A stretch of 64,000 nucleotides of DNA from NCBI RefSeq assembly GCF_023078335.1, contig NZ_CP095550.1, positions 3,330,001 through 3,394,000 on the forward strand, written 5' to 3'. Numbering within the stretch: the first letter of the stretch is position 1; every line of letters begins with the position of its first letter. This DNA is from Metabacillus endolithicus. GTDB taxonomy: Bacteria > Bacillota > Bacilli > Bacillales > Bacillaceae. Made by a program: the position numbers and the translations under genes. Shown piece after piece: positions 7,689 to 16,422 of this stretch. Below the pieces are notes generated by a model. The model ran no database searches. It saw nothing but the letters and a program-made list of their open reading frames with translations, and was not told the origin of the DNA.

Positions 7689-8735
7689 TTACAGGTCATC
7701 AAAGCCGTTATCAACATGATTTACCTTCGTATATTGTCTTGATTTTTGTTCGAAGAAATCTGATTTTCCAAGATCTACTTCTTCATATGCTTTGATCCAC
7801 TTTAAAGGGTTTGAGCGATATCCCTCAAATGGGCGATCATATCCCAACTGATTGCAACGGACATTTGCATAAAATTTAATATAGTCCTCAACATCTTGAA
7901 TATTAATTCCATCCATTTTGTTGCCTATAATAAAACGTCCCCATTCAATTTCTAGCTCAGTAGCAGTAATGAATGTTTCTTTGACAAACGACGCAAGCTC
8001 TTCGGTATCATACTCAGGGTATTGTTTTAATACTTCTTTAAAAATTTGAACAAATAAATCAACATGAATTTGCTCATCACGGTTTATGTAGTTAATCATC
8101 GTGCTAGTTGCTACCATTTTTTGATTTCTTGCTAAATTATAAAAGAAGGCAAATCCTGAGTAGAAGAATAGACCTTCTAATATCACGTCATAAACAATTG
8201 ATTTTAAAAGGTGCTCAACTGTTGGCTGTTCAGCAAATGATTGATATCCGTTTGTGACAAACTCATTACGCTTTCTTAATATAGGTTCATTTCGCCAATA
8301 TTCAAAAACTTCATCTTGTTTTTGTTTAGATACTAAGCTAGATAATACATAAGAATACGAATGATTATGAATAACTTCCTGTTGTGCCAGCATGATCATT
8401 AAAGCATTAATACTAGAATCAGTAATATAATCAGATACTTTCCCCGCATAATCCGTTTGAATACTATCTAAAAGGGCAAGAAGACCAATAATTTTTAAAA
8501 ATGCATCCTGCTCATCATTTGTTAAGTTTGGATATTGTTTAATATCTTGAGCCATATTGATCTCAAATGGCGTCCAGAAATTTGCAAGCATTTTTTTATA
8601 ACGAGGATATGCCCAAGGAAACGCAACATCATCCCAGTTTAAAACATTTGAGCTTTCTCCGTTAATAATAGCTGTTGAGCGATTGGGAGCATTTGCATCC
8701 ATAATTTTGCGTTTTGATAATGTGGTGTTTTGCAT
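7689..8735 (-). CDS. nrdB: Ribonucleoside-diphosphate reductase beta subunit (class I)
   Basis: Radical-generating subunit of aerobic ribonucleotide reductase, which makes dNDPs from NDPs with the alpha subunit. The 348-residue chain holds all metal ligands and the radical Tyr: Asp90 (LLALLDSIQ), Glu120 and His123 (QQEVIHNHSY), Tyr127, Glu187 (LEGLFFY), Glu221 and His224 (RDEQIH). The C-terminal NGFDDL tail suits docking to alpha. There is no nrdI neighbour, so the flavodoxin-dependent class Ib arrangement is less likely; nrdF is the alternative name. It is co-transcribed with nrdA, 63 bases apart with a hairpin between, and lies behind the cobalamin riboswitch. Confidence 0.92.
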   Translation of the reverse strand: MQNTTLSKRKIMDANAPNRSTAIINGESSNVLNWDDVAFPWAYPRYKKMLANFWTPFEINMAQDIKQYPNLTNDEQDAFLKIIGLLALLDSIQTDYAGKVSDYITDSSINALMIMLAQQEVIHNHSYSYVLSSLVSKQKQDEVFEYWRNEPILRKRNEFVTNGYQSFAEQPTVEHLLKSIVYDVILEGLFFYSGFAFFYNLARNQKMVATSTMINYINRDEQIHVDLFVQIFKEVLKQYPEYDTEELASFVKETFITATELEIEWGRFIIGNKMDGINIQDVEDYIKFYANVRCNQLGYDRPFEGYRSNPLKWIKAYEEVDLGKSDFFEQKSRQYTKVNHVDNGFDDL

Positions 8736-8767
8736 ACTATTACTCCTTTATTTGAAAAAAGTTTATA

Positions 8768-8792
8768 GAGCGTCTCAAAACATAAGACGCTC
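8768..8792 (-). other. Intercistronic stem-loop between nrdA and nrdB
   Basis: GAGCGTCT (8768-8775) and AGACGCTC (8785-8792) form a perfect 8-bp stem. On the minus strand it is followed by TATAAACTTTTTTC before the nrdB ribosome site AAAGGAG. It may be a partial terminator or RNA-processing site that sets the alpha:beta ratio. Confidence 0.55.
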
Positions 8793-8798
8793 CTCTTG

Positions 8799-11084
8799 TT
8801 AACTAGCGCATGAGTCACATTCTTCAATTGTGCTGGAAGTTGAACGTAAGTAATACGTAGTTTTTAATCCTTCTCTCCATGCTGTTATGTGTAAATCAAG
8901 TAAATCCTTAGCTTTTATCGTGTTTTGTACATATATGTTAAAGGAAATGGATTGATCAATATGATGCTGTCTAGCAGCATTTTGTTTGATGCTCCATTTT
9001 TGATCGATAAAATAGGCTGATTTATAATACCAAGTTGTTTCAGAATTCAAGTCTGGAACAGTAACCGGAATCTTATAATCTTTCTTTTCTTCTGAGTAAA
9101 CCTTTTGGAATATTGGGTCAATACTCGCTGTGCTGCCTGCAATAATTGAAGTTGATGCATTAGGCGCAACTGCCATTAAATAGCTGTTACGTATACCATA
9201 ACTTTGAATATCTTTCTTGAGAGTATCCCAATCTAAATCACTATCACTTGTGGAATAGCCTCTTTTATCGAAATAGGAGCCAGTTTCCCAGTCAGAGCCT
9301 TTAAATACAGGATAAGCACCTTTTTCTTTTGAAAGCTCCATGCTAGCTTGAATCGTTAGATAAGAAATTCTTTCATATAGCTTGTCCGCGTAGGAAACAG
9401 CTTCCTCGTTTTCCCATTTTAATTGCTTAAGAGCAAGAAGATGATGCCATCCGAATGTTCCTAAACCGATTGCTCTATATTTTTCATTTGTTAATCTAGC
9501 TTGAAGAACAGGAATGGTATTAAGATCAATAACATTGTCCAGCATTCTTACTTGGATTGGAATAAGTGTTTCTAAAACATCATCTGTTACAGCTTTTGCA
9601 AGGTTAATAGAGGAGAGGTTACATACAACAAAATCACCTGGTGTTTTTACTGTAATGATTTTTCCATCCTCAGTGAATTGCTCTTCAACTGTTGTAGGAC
9701 TTTGATTTTGTGTGATTTCTGTGCACAAATTGCTGCAATAAATCATTCCCTGGTGTGAGTTGGCATTCTTGCGGTTTACCTCATCTCGATAGAACATATA
9801 TGGCGTACCAGCTTCTAACTGACTGATCATAATTCGCTTCATAATATCAATCGCAGGGACCTTTTCCTTAGATAACTGTTCATTTTGAACACATTCCCAA
9901 TAGTGTTCTCTGAAGCTTCCTTGACCTTTTTGTTCATCAAAATAATCTTCGATGCTAAAGCCCATTACTTTACGAACTTCATGTGGATCAAATAAGTACC
10001 AATCACCACGTGCTTCAACCTGCTCCATAAATACATCAGGAATACACACACCAGTAAATAAGTCATGTGTCCGCATTCTTTCATCACCATTGTTCAGCTT
10101 CGAATCAAGAAATGAAAAGATATCTTTATGCCACACATCTAAGTAAACAGCGATGGCCCCTTTACGTTGACCTAATTGGTCAACGCTAACAGCAGTGTTG
10201 TTAAGCTGCTTCATCCATGGAATAACACCAGATGACACGCCTTTGAATCCACGGATATCACTACCACGACTTCGAATTTTCCCAAGATATGCACCAACAC
10301 CTCCACCAGATTTTGAAAGATTGGCAATATCAGTGTTGCTATCAAAAATTCCTTGTAAACTATCATCGATTGTATCAATAAAACAACTCGATAATTGACC
10401 AACAGGTTTTCCTGCATTTGATAAAGTGGGTGTTGCAACGGTCATGTAAAGGTTGCTCATTGCCCAATACGCTTGTCTTACAAGCTCAAGACGATGATCT
10501 TTGTTTTCATTTGCCATTAATGTCATGGCGATCATGACAAAACGCTCTTGAGGCAGTTCATATGTTTGTTTACTAAAATCACGTGTTAAATAACGATCTG
10601 CTAATGTTCTTAGTCCAATATATGTAAAGAGGTTGTCATTTTCCGGCTTAATAAAGGAACCAATTTGTGAAAGTTCACTTTGAGAATATTGTTCAAGAAG
10701 CCTAGAGCTGTAAAGTCCCTTTGAGACGAGAGTGTTCACTAAATCATAAAAATCTCCATATTTTTGCTTTTTGTCATACCCTCTGTTTTCTGCAGCTTCT
10801 TTATACAATTTTGATAAGTAGATTTGCGCACAAAAATATGTCCATTCCGGCTCTTGTTCATTTATATTTGATAATCCTTCTAGAATGAGTAAATTAGTAA
10901 GTTGATCTGTAGTATAAGACTCTCTTTGTACGATCGTGTTTTGGATTCGTGTTAAGTAGTCATCTATATGTAGAGAAGGGAAGTTTTGATGAATGCTTTC
11001 AATGTATGAAGTTAATTTAGATATGTCAAATGCTTCCTGATCGTTTTTGTTGTTATAAATAATAGGGGATGTTGCGATGCTCAT
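8799..11084 (-). CDS. nrdA: Ribonucleoside-diphosphate reductase alpha subunit (class I)
   Basis: Catalytic subunit, 761 residues. An N-terminal ATP-cone (about residues 6-95) should give dATP feedback inhibition. Active-site residues are in place: Cys234 (GQLSSCF), Asn452, Cys454 and Glu456 (SNLCTEI) and Cys488 (VVCNLSS). The C-terminal YYLRS segment carries the radical-transfer Tyr pair, and the last residues CDSCAS (Cys756, Cys759) are the thioredoxin-exchange pair. GGAGG lies before the ATG. The 5' leader is a cobalamin riboswitch, so B12 should repress this B12-independent enzyme. This normally implies a B12-dependent class II reductase (NrdJ) elsewhere in the genome. nrdE is the alternative name. 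Confidence 0.93.
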   Translation of the reverse strand: MSIATSPIIYNNKNDQEAFDISKLTSYIESIHQNFPSLHIDDYLTRIQNTIVQRESYTTDQLTNLLILEGLSNINEQEPEWTYFCAQIYLSKLYKEAAENRGYDKKQKYGDFYDLVNTLVSKGLYSSRLLEQYSQSELSQIGSFIKPENDNLFTYIGLRTLADRYLTRDFSKQTYELPQERFVMIAMTLMANENKDHRLELVRQAYWAMSNLYMTVATPTLSNAGKPVGQLSSCFIDTIDDSLQGIFDSNTDIANLSKSGGGVGAYLGKIRSRGSDIRGFKGVSSGVIPWMKQLNNTAVSVDQLGQRKGAIAVYLDVWHKDIFSFLDSKLNNGDERMRTHDLFTGVCIPDVFMEQVEARGDWYLFDPHEVRKVMGFSIEDYFDEQKGQGSFREHYWECVQNEQLSKEKVPAIDIMKRIMISQLEAGTPYMFYRDEVNRKNANSHQGMIYCSNLCTEITQNQSPTTVEEQFTEDGKIITVKTPGDFVVCNLSSINLAKAVTDDVLETLIPIQVRMLDNVIDLNTIPVLQARLTNEKYRAIGLGTFGWHHLLALKQLKWENEEAVSYADKLYERISYLTIQASMELSKEKGAYPVFKGSDWETGSYFDKRGYSTSDSDLDWDTLKKDIQSYGIRNSYLMAVAPNASTSIIAGSTASIDPIFQKVYSEEKKDYKIPVTVPDLNSETTWYYKSAYFIDQKWSIKQNAARQHHIDQSISFNIYVQNTIKAKDLLDLHITAWREGLKTTYYLRSTSSTIEECDSCAS

Positions 11085-11227
11085 AAATATTCCTCCATCT
11101 GTTGAATTAGTAACTCAAGGAGAGAGAGATAAAACGACAGAGGAGTGTTCAAGGCAAAAAGAGCTTGAATGATCAGCTATCGTCTCACCTTCTCAGTCCC
11201 CGAAGAAATTGAAACTTCCACAAGATG

Positions 11228-11382
11228 TAGGTAGGTCTCCTGACTTATGCTCGTCCTACTATGAGTCCTTCCCATACCTAATATGTACAGTGGATTTCTC
11301 AATTCGTCACATTTACAGTTGCGGGGACAGTTCTGGAATTGCACCAGATTCCCTTTTCAGCCTTAATTGGCACCTGAATCTC
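11228..11382 (-). promoter_or_regulatory. Cobalamin (B12) riboswitch in the nrdAB leader
   Basis: On the minus strand the hallmarks appear in order: GGTGCC, then AAGGGAATCTGGTGCAATTC, CTGTCCCCGCAACTGTA (the B12-box core), the GGGAAGG segment, and CATAAGTCAGGAGACC close to the 3' end. These are the conserved blocks of the adenosylcobalamin riboswitch. It lies 144 bases upstream of nrdA in the same direction. The expression platform between 11227 and 11094 is not obvious. I see no clear terminator, so control of translation or a long-range helix is possible. Confidence 0.93.
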
Positions 11383-11536
11383 GTAAAATACAATATATAG
11401 TTTTGTGTTTTGGTTAATAAATCAATATATAGTTATAATTAGATATATTTCCATGATATAGCACATATACAAAATAATCAACCAATTGTTTTCGTTTGTC
11501 GAAAATTATCTAGATTGATAGAAACTTGTAAAGAAA

Positions 11537-11569
11537 AGAGGCTGTCAAAATAAATGACAGCCCCTTTCT
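11537..11569 (-). terminator. Terminator of the nhaC gene
   Basis: On the minus strand GGGGCTGTCA, loop TTTATTT, TGACAGCCTC followed by TTTTCTTT, starting at the stop codon. Confidence 0.85.
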
Positions 11570-12937
11570 TTATACACGTTTACTTAAAAATCCATATAAA
11601 ACTGTAAAAATAGGTGATAGGTATAAAAAGAACGCAAATGGTAAAAACGCTAAAACGGGTACACCAAGTGTTTGAGCGAAGAAAGCCCCGCTAACTCCCC
11701 ATGGAATTAAGGGATTAAGTAATGTTCCGGCATCTTCAAGTGTTCGTGATAAATATTTGCGATCTAGCTTGATTTTATCGTAAAGACCTTTAAACGATTG
11801 ACCTGGGATAAGAATTGATAAGTATTGTTCACCTGTTAATAGGTTTACGCCAAACGATGAAGCGGCAGTTGATAAAATAAGCTGTCCCTTTGACTGTATA
11901 CGTTCAATTAATCCATTTAATAGTGTAGGGATAATGCTTAATGTATGAAGTAACCCACCGAAGGCAAAGGCAATTAAGATAAGTGAGATGGACCACATCA
12001 TTGATTGTAGGCCGCCCCGGTTTAACATATTACTAACCTGTTCATTTTCTATAGAATAAGAAGTTCCATTTTGTAAAACTGCAAGAAATTCATTCAGCAT
12101 TAATCCTTGAAAAACGATGGCTGTTATTCCTGCTGTTATAATTCCAATCACTAAAGATGGGATAACCGCGACTCTTTTTATAGCCAGAATAATGACTATA
12201 AGAGGTGAAAACAATGTGATGATGCTAATGTTAACTTGAGATTCTATAATAGAAATCATGTTTTTCATGTCATCTACTGACGTAAAGTCAATAGGTGTGA
12301 TTCGACCTAAAATAAAAAAGATCACGGCAGCAATTAAAATGCTTGGTAAAGTAGTGAATGTCATATGTCTAATATGAGTAAACAAATCTACAGATGAAAC
12401 ACCAGAAGCGAAGTTTGTTGTATCGGACATTGGAGACATTTTATCACCAAAGCATGCTCCAGAAATAATTGCCCCAGCAACCCATTCAATTGGTAAGCCT
12501 GCTGCCATACCTGCTCCCATTAAAGCAACACCAATTGTGCTAACTGTTGTAAAAGAGCTTCCTACTAAACTTGAAATGACCATACATGAAAAAAGGGAGG
12601 TCATTAATAAGTATTCTGGATTAATGACAGTTAAAGCATAAACCATAACTGTTGGAATTGTCCCGCTACTCATCCAAGCACCAATTAATACACCTATAAG
12701 TGCCAATATAATAATAGGTTGAATTCCATTTTGAATTCCTTGGACAATACCTGTCTCTAATTCTTTCCATTTGAATTTATTAAGTAAGCCAATGATTGAG
12801 ATTAGAACTAAACAAATAAGTAAGGCAATATGTGGTTCTGTTTTTAATACAAATAAACTGGCAAATATCGTTGCTAATACTAGTAACAAGATTAGTAACG
12901 ATTGTTGAAAAGTAAAGGTTTTTATTTGATCATTCAT
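11570..12937 (-). CDS. nhaC: NhaC family Na+/H+ antiporter
   Basis: A 455-residue polytopic membrane protein with about eleven to twelve hydrophobic helices. The NhaC signature GACFGDKMSPMSDTTN is near residue 160 and the second conserved repeat region (SFGVNLLTGEQYLSI) is near 355. Such carriers exchange cytoplasmic Na+ for external protons; some relatives exchange malate and lactate (MleN), so the substrate is not certain. GAGCATACC precedes the ATG with only a weak ribosome site. The gene is monocistronic, and a hairpin separates it from the riboswitch region. Confidence 0.87.
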   Translation of the reverse strand: MNDQIKTFTFQQSLLILLLVLATIFASLFVLKTEPHIALLICLVLISIIGLLNKFKWKELETGIVQGIQNGIQPIIILALIGVLIGAWMSSGTIPTVMVYALTVINPEYLLMTSLFSCMVISSLVGSSFTTVSTIGVALMGAGMAAGLPIEWVAGAIISGACFGDKMSPMSDTTNFASGVSSVDLFTHIRHMTFTTLPSILIAAVIFFILGRITPIDFTSVDDMKNMISIIESQVNISIITLFSPLIVIILAIKRVAVIPSLVIGIITAGITAIVFQGLMLNEFLAVLQNGTSYSIENEQVSNMLNRGGLQSMMWSISLILIAFAFGGLLHTLSIIPTLLNGLIERIQSKGQLILSTAASSFGVNLLTGEQYLSILIPGQSFKGLYDKIKLDRKYLSRTLEDAGTLLNPLIPWGVSGAFFAQTLGVPVLAFLPFAFFLYLSPIFTVLYGFLSKRV

Positions 12938-13104
12938 GGTATGCTCCTTTATAGCTTGAACGCTTTTGTGCTTTTTCGTACAAAAGTATTATACCAATCT
13001 AGTTTTTTCTGTCAATCGAAAATAGAGAATGATTAATATATAAAGATATTATGTGTTTTATTTTATTGATATACTATTCTTTTTTTGAAAATTGAAGTGC
13101 ATAA

Positions 13105-13133
13105 AAAAGACCAATGAAATTCCATTGGTCTTA
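13105..13133 (-). terminator. Terminator of hemAT
   Basis: AAGACCAATG and CATTGGTCTT form a 10-bp stem; T-rich sequence (TTTTTTAT) follows on the minus strand. Confidence 0.85.
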
Positions 13134-13142
13134 AACAAAACT

Positions 13143-14453
13143 TTATATTGTTCTAGCCATTACTTTTAGATTTTCGGAAGTTTCAGCAATTGAATTAATG
13201 TTGTTAGAAACATCGTTAATAACATTTGTGAAATTCATTAAATCTGTTTTAGATTGTTCGCTTTGTTGTTTGTTTTTATTCATGATTTCAAGAATGTTAT
13301 CAAAGAATGAGTTCATGTCATTCATTTGGTCAGTTCCTTTAGTTGTTAGCTCGGCAACATGATTAATAGAACCGGAAATACTATCAATTTGGTTATGAAT
13401 ATTTGTGATTAAGCTTGATACACCTTGAACTGAATTTTTTGTTTCTTCAGCAAGCTTACGAACTTCACTCGCAACAACGGCGAAACCTTTGCCATATTCA
13501 CCGGCACGTGCTGATTCAATAGCAGCATTTAGAGCCAGTAAATTCGTTTGTTCTGCAATAGCGGTTACAATTGAAACGACTTGATTAATTTTTTCAGACG
13601 TTTGTTCTAGCGATTTCATTTGTTGTAGAATTTCAACTGTACTTTTCTCGATAGAAGACATAAGGTCATTTTGTTTTTCTAGGTCATTTTTTCCGTTGTG
13701 TGCTTGTCCTTCTGCAGTTGAAGCTGCTTCATAGCGGTCTGCTGAATAAGAAGCAATTTCTTGTGATTGAGCAAGAATTTCCTGAATAAATGCATTTGTA
13801 TTTTCACTTGCCTCAGCAAGCTGGGTTGCAAGTTGATTTACTTCAGCACGTATTTGCTCCTTGGCAGCTTCTGCTTCATCCCGCACTTTGGCATATTCGT
13901 TATCATATGCTTCTAAAACAATTTGCTGCTCTAAATTAAAGAGTTTACTAATACTTTGAACAACGGTAATGATTTCTTGCTTTGAATTAAAATGAGGCTC
14001 CACTGTATCAATGATTGAATTAAGTAGTTGCTGAAAAGCAGCCATATACCATTTTGCTTCAAGACCGATCTTAACGTGAATATGAGCAATTCTTCTCATT
14101 CGTTTTACATCTTCATCATCAAGATTACCGTTAAACATTTTCAAAATATGTGTTTTTAAAGTTTGCTGTAAGCGATCTACTGAGCTATGTTCATTAATAA
14201 TACCCATAAGACCACTATCTGCTTCAAATGAAGAGTAGAATGCGCGTACGATTTTCTCAATATTATTTTCAATATATGGTTGTATTGATAAAGCTGTTGA
14301 CAAATCATCTTTTGTTAGGCCAATCATGCCAATCTGCTTTTTTAATTCAGCTTCTGTTATATTTAAAGCAACTGTCGCTAAGTGTTGATTCTTAAGGCTG
14401 TCACTTAGTGCCGATGTTGTTGTTTTTTTCTCTTTTTTAAACAAAATTCCCAT
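13143..14453 (-). CDS. hemAT: HemAT-type globin-coupled aerotaxis receptor
   Basis: Soluble haem-based oxygen sensor for aerotaxis, 436 residues. The N-terminal globin-like domain (about 20-185) contains [20 protein letters not shown], in which His126 is the likely proximal haem ligand. The C-terminal methyl-accepting domain (about 215-436) carries the hairpin tip [20 protein letters not shown] that contacts CheA and CheW. No transmembrane helices are present, as in B. subtilis HemAT. The ATG at 14453 (MGILFKK) is preferred because GGGG lies upstream; the longer version from 14501 adds 16 residues without a ribosome site. It signals to the chemotaxis system, whose genes are not in this window. 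Confidence 0.93.
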   Translation of the reverse strand: MGILFKKEKKTTTSALSDSLKNQHLATVALNITEAELKKQIGMIGLTKDDLSTALSIQPYIENNIEKIVRAFYSSFEADSGLMGIINEHSSVDRLQQTLKTHILKMFNGNLDDEDVKRMRRIAHIHVKIGLEAKWYMAAFQQLLNSIIDTVEPHFNSKQEIITVVQSISKLFNLEQQIVLEAYDNEYAKVRDEAEAAKEQIRAEVNQLATQLAEASENTNAFIQEILAQSQEIASYSADRYEAASTAEGQAHNGKNDLEKQNDLMSSIEKSTVEILQQMKSLEQTSEKINQVVSIVTAIAEQTNLLALNAAIESARAGEYGKGFAVVASEVRKLAEETKNSVQGVSSLITNIHNQIDSISGSINHVAELTTKGTDQMNDMNSFFDNILEIMNKNKQQSEQSKTDLMNFTNVINDVSNNINSIAETSENLKVMARTI

Positions 14454-14548
14454 CAAACCATTCCCCATTTCAAAATATATACTTATTAGGTATATCGGCA
14501 TGATTAAGGTAAATATGAAGTGATTTGACAGAAATTTAAAAATTAAAA

Positions 14549-14573
14549 TAGTGGAAGAGTATCTCTTCCACTA
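14549..14573 (-). terminator. Terminator of the uspA-like gene
   Basis: AGTGGAAGAG and CTCTTCCACT form a 10-bp stem, followed on the minus strand by ATTTTAATTTTT. Confidence 0.8.
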
Positions 14574-14583
14574 ATGTGTATGA

Positions 14584-15117
14584 TTATTTAGCTATTAATA
14601 CTGGGATGGAAGCACGTTGTGATACTTTTTCACTAACGCTTCCAAAGATTAATTTTTTTAGGCCGCTCATGTCTCGACTACCAACGACAATTAAATCTCC
14701 ATTGTTTTCTTTTGCATAAGTAACAATTCCTTCAGAAGGTTCACCATATGAAACGGCAACGTCTGCTTGTACATGATGACGATCTAAAATTTGCTTTGCT
14801 TCATTTTCTAATGCCATTATTTGCTTACTATTTTTTTCATTTAAGACCGTTTCTCTATCACTACTGTGTTCCTGAGGAATTGGGACAACAGGAATATTCC
14901 CTACTCCGCCAACAGGGTACGAGTGTACAGGTGATAACAATGGAGTGCTAGCTTGATCAACACCTTCTGTAAACAAGTTCTCTTTATGAATATAAATAAC
15001 AGAAAGGTTGGAGTCCATTTTCTTACTCATACGAATTCCTAATTCTAGTGCTTCTTTACTATCATCTGTTCCATCAAAAGCAACAACTACATGTTTTAAT
15101 GAATTCAACTCAATCAT
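14584..15117 (-). CDS. Universal stress protein (UspA family)
   Basis: A 177-residue cytoplasmic UspA-fold protein. Beta-1 with the nucleotide-contacting Asp is VVVAFDGTDDSKEAL, and the C-terminal ATP-binding loop is VVGSRDMSGLKKLIFGSVSEKV. The canonical G-x2-G reads G-x2-D here, so ATP binding may be weakened. A Pro/Gly/Val-rich insertion at about residues 55-85 lengthens the usual 145-residue domain. The start ATG follows AAGGATG. It sits between hemAT and a very small membrane protein; regulation is not evident. Confidence 0.88.
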   Translation of the reverse strand: MIELNSLKHVVVAFDGTDDSKEALELGIRMSKKMDSNLSVIYIHKENLFTEGVDQASTPLLSPVHSYPVGGVGNIPVVPIPQEHSSDRETVLNEKNSKQIMALENEAKQILDRHHVQADVAVSYGEPSEGIVTYAKENNGDLIVVGSRDMSGLKKLIFGSVSEKVSQRASIPVLIAK

Positions 15118-15171
15118 CCTTTCTTATTTGTTCTTTACCCTATTTCTATATATCTAATCAAGCTTTATCTG

Positions 15172-15243
15172 TTAAAAAATTAAATTAAGTAAAAAGCCAA
15201 TAACGACAATGGCTCCAACAATCATAAACAATGTTCTAATCAT
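15172..15243 (-). CDS. Tiny membrane protein (23 aa)
   Basis: The product MIRTLFMIVGAIVVIGFLLN... is almost entirely one hydrophobic helix. GGAGGATG is six bases before the ATG. Single-helix micro-proteins of this kind are common in Bacillus and easily missed. The family is not recognised and the function is unknown. Confidence 0.5.
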   Translation of the reverse strand: MIRTLFMIVGAIVVIGFLLNLIF

Positions 15244-15267
15244 AGTGACATCCTCCATTCCGTAAAA

Positions 15268-15585
15268 TTAAAGTTTCACTTTCATCGCTGGTTGAATGAT
15301 ACGCTGACTTTTCTGTGCAGTATTTGTAGAACATATTTCTTTAAAGTCATTTCCTTTTAAGTGAGGATAAGGTCCATCAATCGCTATATTTATTTCTTGT
15401 CCATTTTTAATCATTAATAAATAAGTGAGTAAAGCTGGAAGATTTGCTGTATTGATTACATGTTTGTTTTTAGTAACTAAGTAGATTTTTCCTTCATATG
15501 ATTTCGCCAGTTGAGTGATCTTCATAACCTGATCAATACGAATTTGTTCTTCGACTTTTAATCTAAAAGTAATTAATTTATTCAT
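15268..15585 (-). CDS. Degenerate HPr-fold protein
   Basis: The 105 residues follow the HPr/Crh pattern from beta-1 (KLITFRLKVE) through helix 1 (VMKITQLAKSYEGKIYLV) to KNGQEINIAIDG, which aligns with HPr's KGAEITISASG. The phosphorylatable His15 position is Arg/Ile (EQIRIDQ instead of GIHARP), and the Ser46 region reads TANLPA instead of LKSIMG. Neither phosphotransfer nor HprK phosphorylation is therefore expected. A basic tail replaces the last helix. GGAGG precedes the ATG. The likely role is as a binding or regulatory relic, not a PTS phosphocarrier. The assignment rests on fold-pattern recognition. Confidence 0.6.
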   Translation of the reverse strand: MNKLITFRLKVEEQIRIDQVMKITQLAKSYEGKIYLVTKNKHVINTANLPALLTYLLMIKNGQEINIAIDGPYPHLKGNDFKEICSTNTAQKSQRIIQPAMKVKL

Positions 15586-15803
15586 ATGAATTCCTCCATA
15601 GAAAGAATGTGTTGGTTATTTTACGGATACATACCTCCATAATTAAATTTAGAAACCTAACAACATAAAAATCCTACTATAGTCCTTATTGGAATCTGCT
15701 GTTGCTGGATGGTAAAAAAACAATGAAAAAAGCCATGGAAATCATTCATCTTTATTGGGAAAAACGGTATATTATAGGTAGTGGAAGAGAAAGGAAGTTG
15801 GGG

Positions 15804-16007
15804 ATGGAAAAAGTAAAATACATAAGCATGCTTTCTGCAGTCTTCACACAGATCGCGGGTATTATCTTTTTATTTATAAACATAACGATCGCAGTTGGAC
15901 TATTTTTAGCTTATTTTATTTCATTGATTGTTTTAGTCGTTGCGTTTATAAAAATAAGACTAGATGAAAAAAAGGAGGATGACAAAAATGATTATGGTGA
16001 CTACTGA
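15804..16007 (+). CDS. Small two-helix membrane protein
   Basis: The ATG at 15804 (MEKVKYISMLSAVF...) follows AAGGAAGTTGGGG; an upstream in-frame ATG at 15702 has no ribosome site. The 67-residue product has two hydrophobic helices (about 8-27 and 30-53) and an acidic/basic tail KIRLDEKKEDDKND. Its 3' end overlaps the YbjQ-family gene by 20 bases, so the two are probably translated from one mRNA. Function is unknown. Confidence 0.6.
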   Translation: MEKVKYISMLSAVFTQIAGIIFLFINITIAVGLFLAYFISLIVLVVAFIKIRLDEKKEDDKNDYGDY

Positions 16008-16305
16008 AACTGTACCAGGTAAGGAAACAAAGGAATATAAGGGCTTTGTGAGGGGAAGTACTGTTCAATCTAAGCACATTGGAAAAGATTTAATGGCGGG
16101 ACTAAAAACCATTGTCGGTGGAGAACTTAAGGAGTACACAGAAATGATGGAAGAAGCCCGACAAAAAGCAATCGGTCGTATGGTTGATGATGCAAAAGCA
16201 AAAGGCGCTAACGCGATTGTTTGTATGAGGTTAGAATCTTCTGCTGTGATGCAAAATGCTTCAGAAATAATTGCATATGGTACAGCTGTAACAATAGAAG
16301 AGTAG
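15988..16305 (+). CDS. YbjQ/UPF0145 family protein
   Basis: A 105-residue cytoplasmic protein of the YbjQ family (once called heavy-metal-binding domain). Conserved blocks are present: TTETVPGKE at the N-terminus, GFVRGSTVQSKHIGKD, AIGRMVDDAKAKGANAIVCMRLES and a closing AYGTAVTIE strand. Members form pentameric rings; the function is unproven. ATG at 15988 has AAAGGAGG eight bases upstream. It overlaps the preceding membrane-protein gene. Confidence 0.9.
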   Translation: MIMVTTETVPGKETKEYKGFVRGSTVQSKHIGKDLMAGLKTIVGGELKEYTEMMEEARQKAIGRMVDDAKAKGANAIVCMRLESSAVMQNASEIIAYGTAVTIEE

Positions 16306-16324
16306 AGTGATGATCATGGATAAT

Positions 16325-16355
16325 AACCCCAGTTGCATAGTGACTGGGGTTTATT
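16325..16355 (+). terminator. Terminator of the ybjQ-family gene
   Basis: AACCCCAGT and ACTGGGGTT form the stem, followed by TATTGTATTTGTTT. Confidence 0.7.
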
Positions 16356-16422
16356 GTATTTGTTTAGGATTATAGCGTATTTATGTTAACTACCTGGTGA
16401 AAAGTTGAGTAGAGCATAATTG

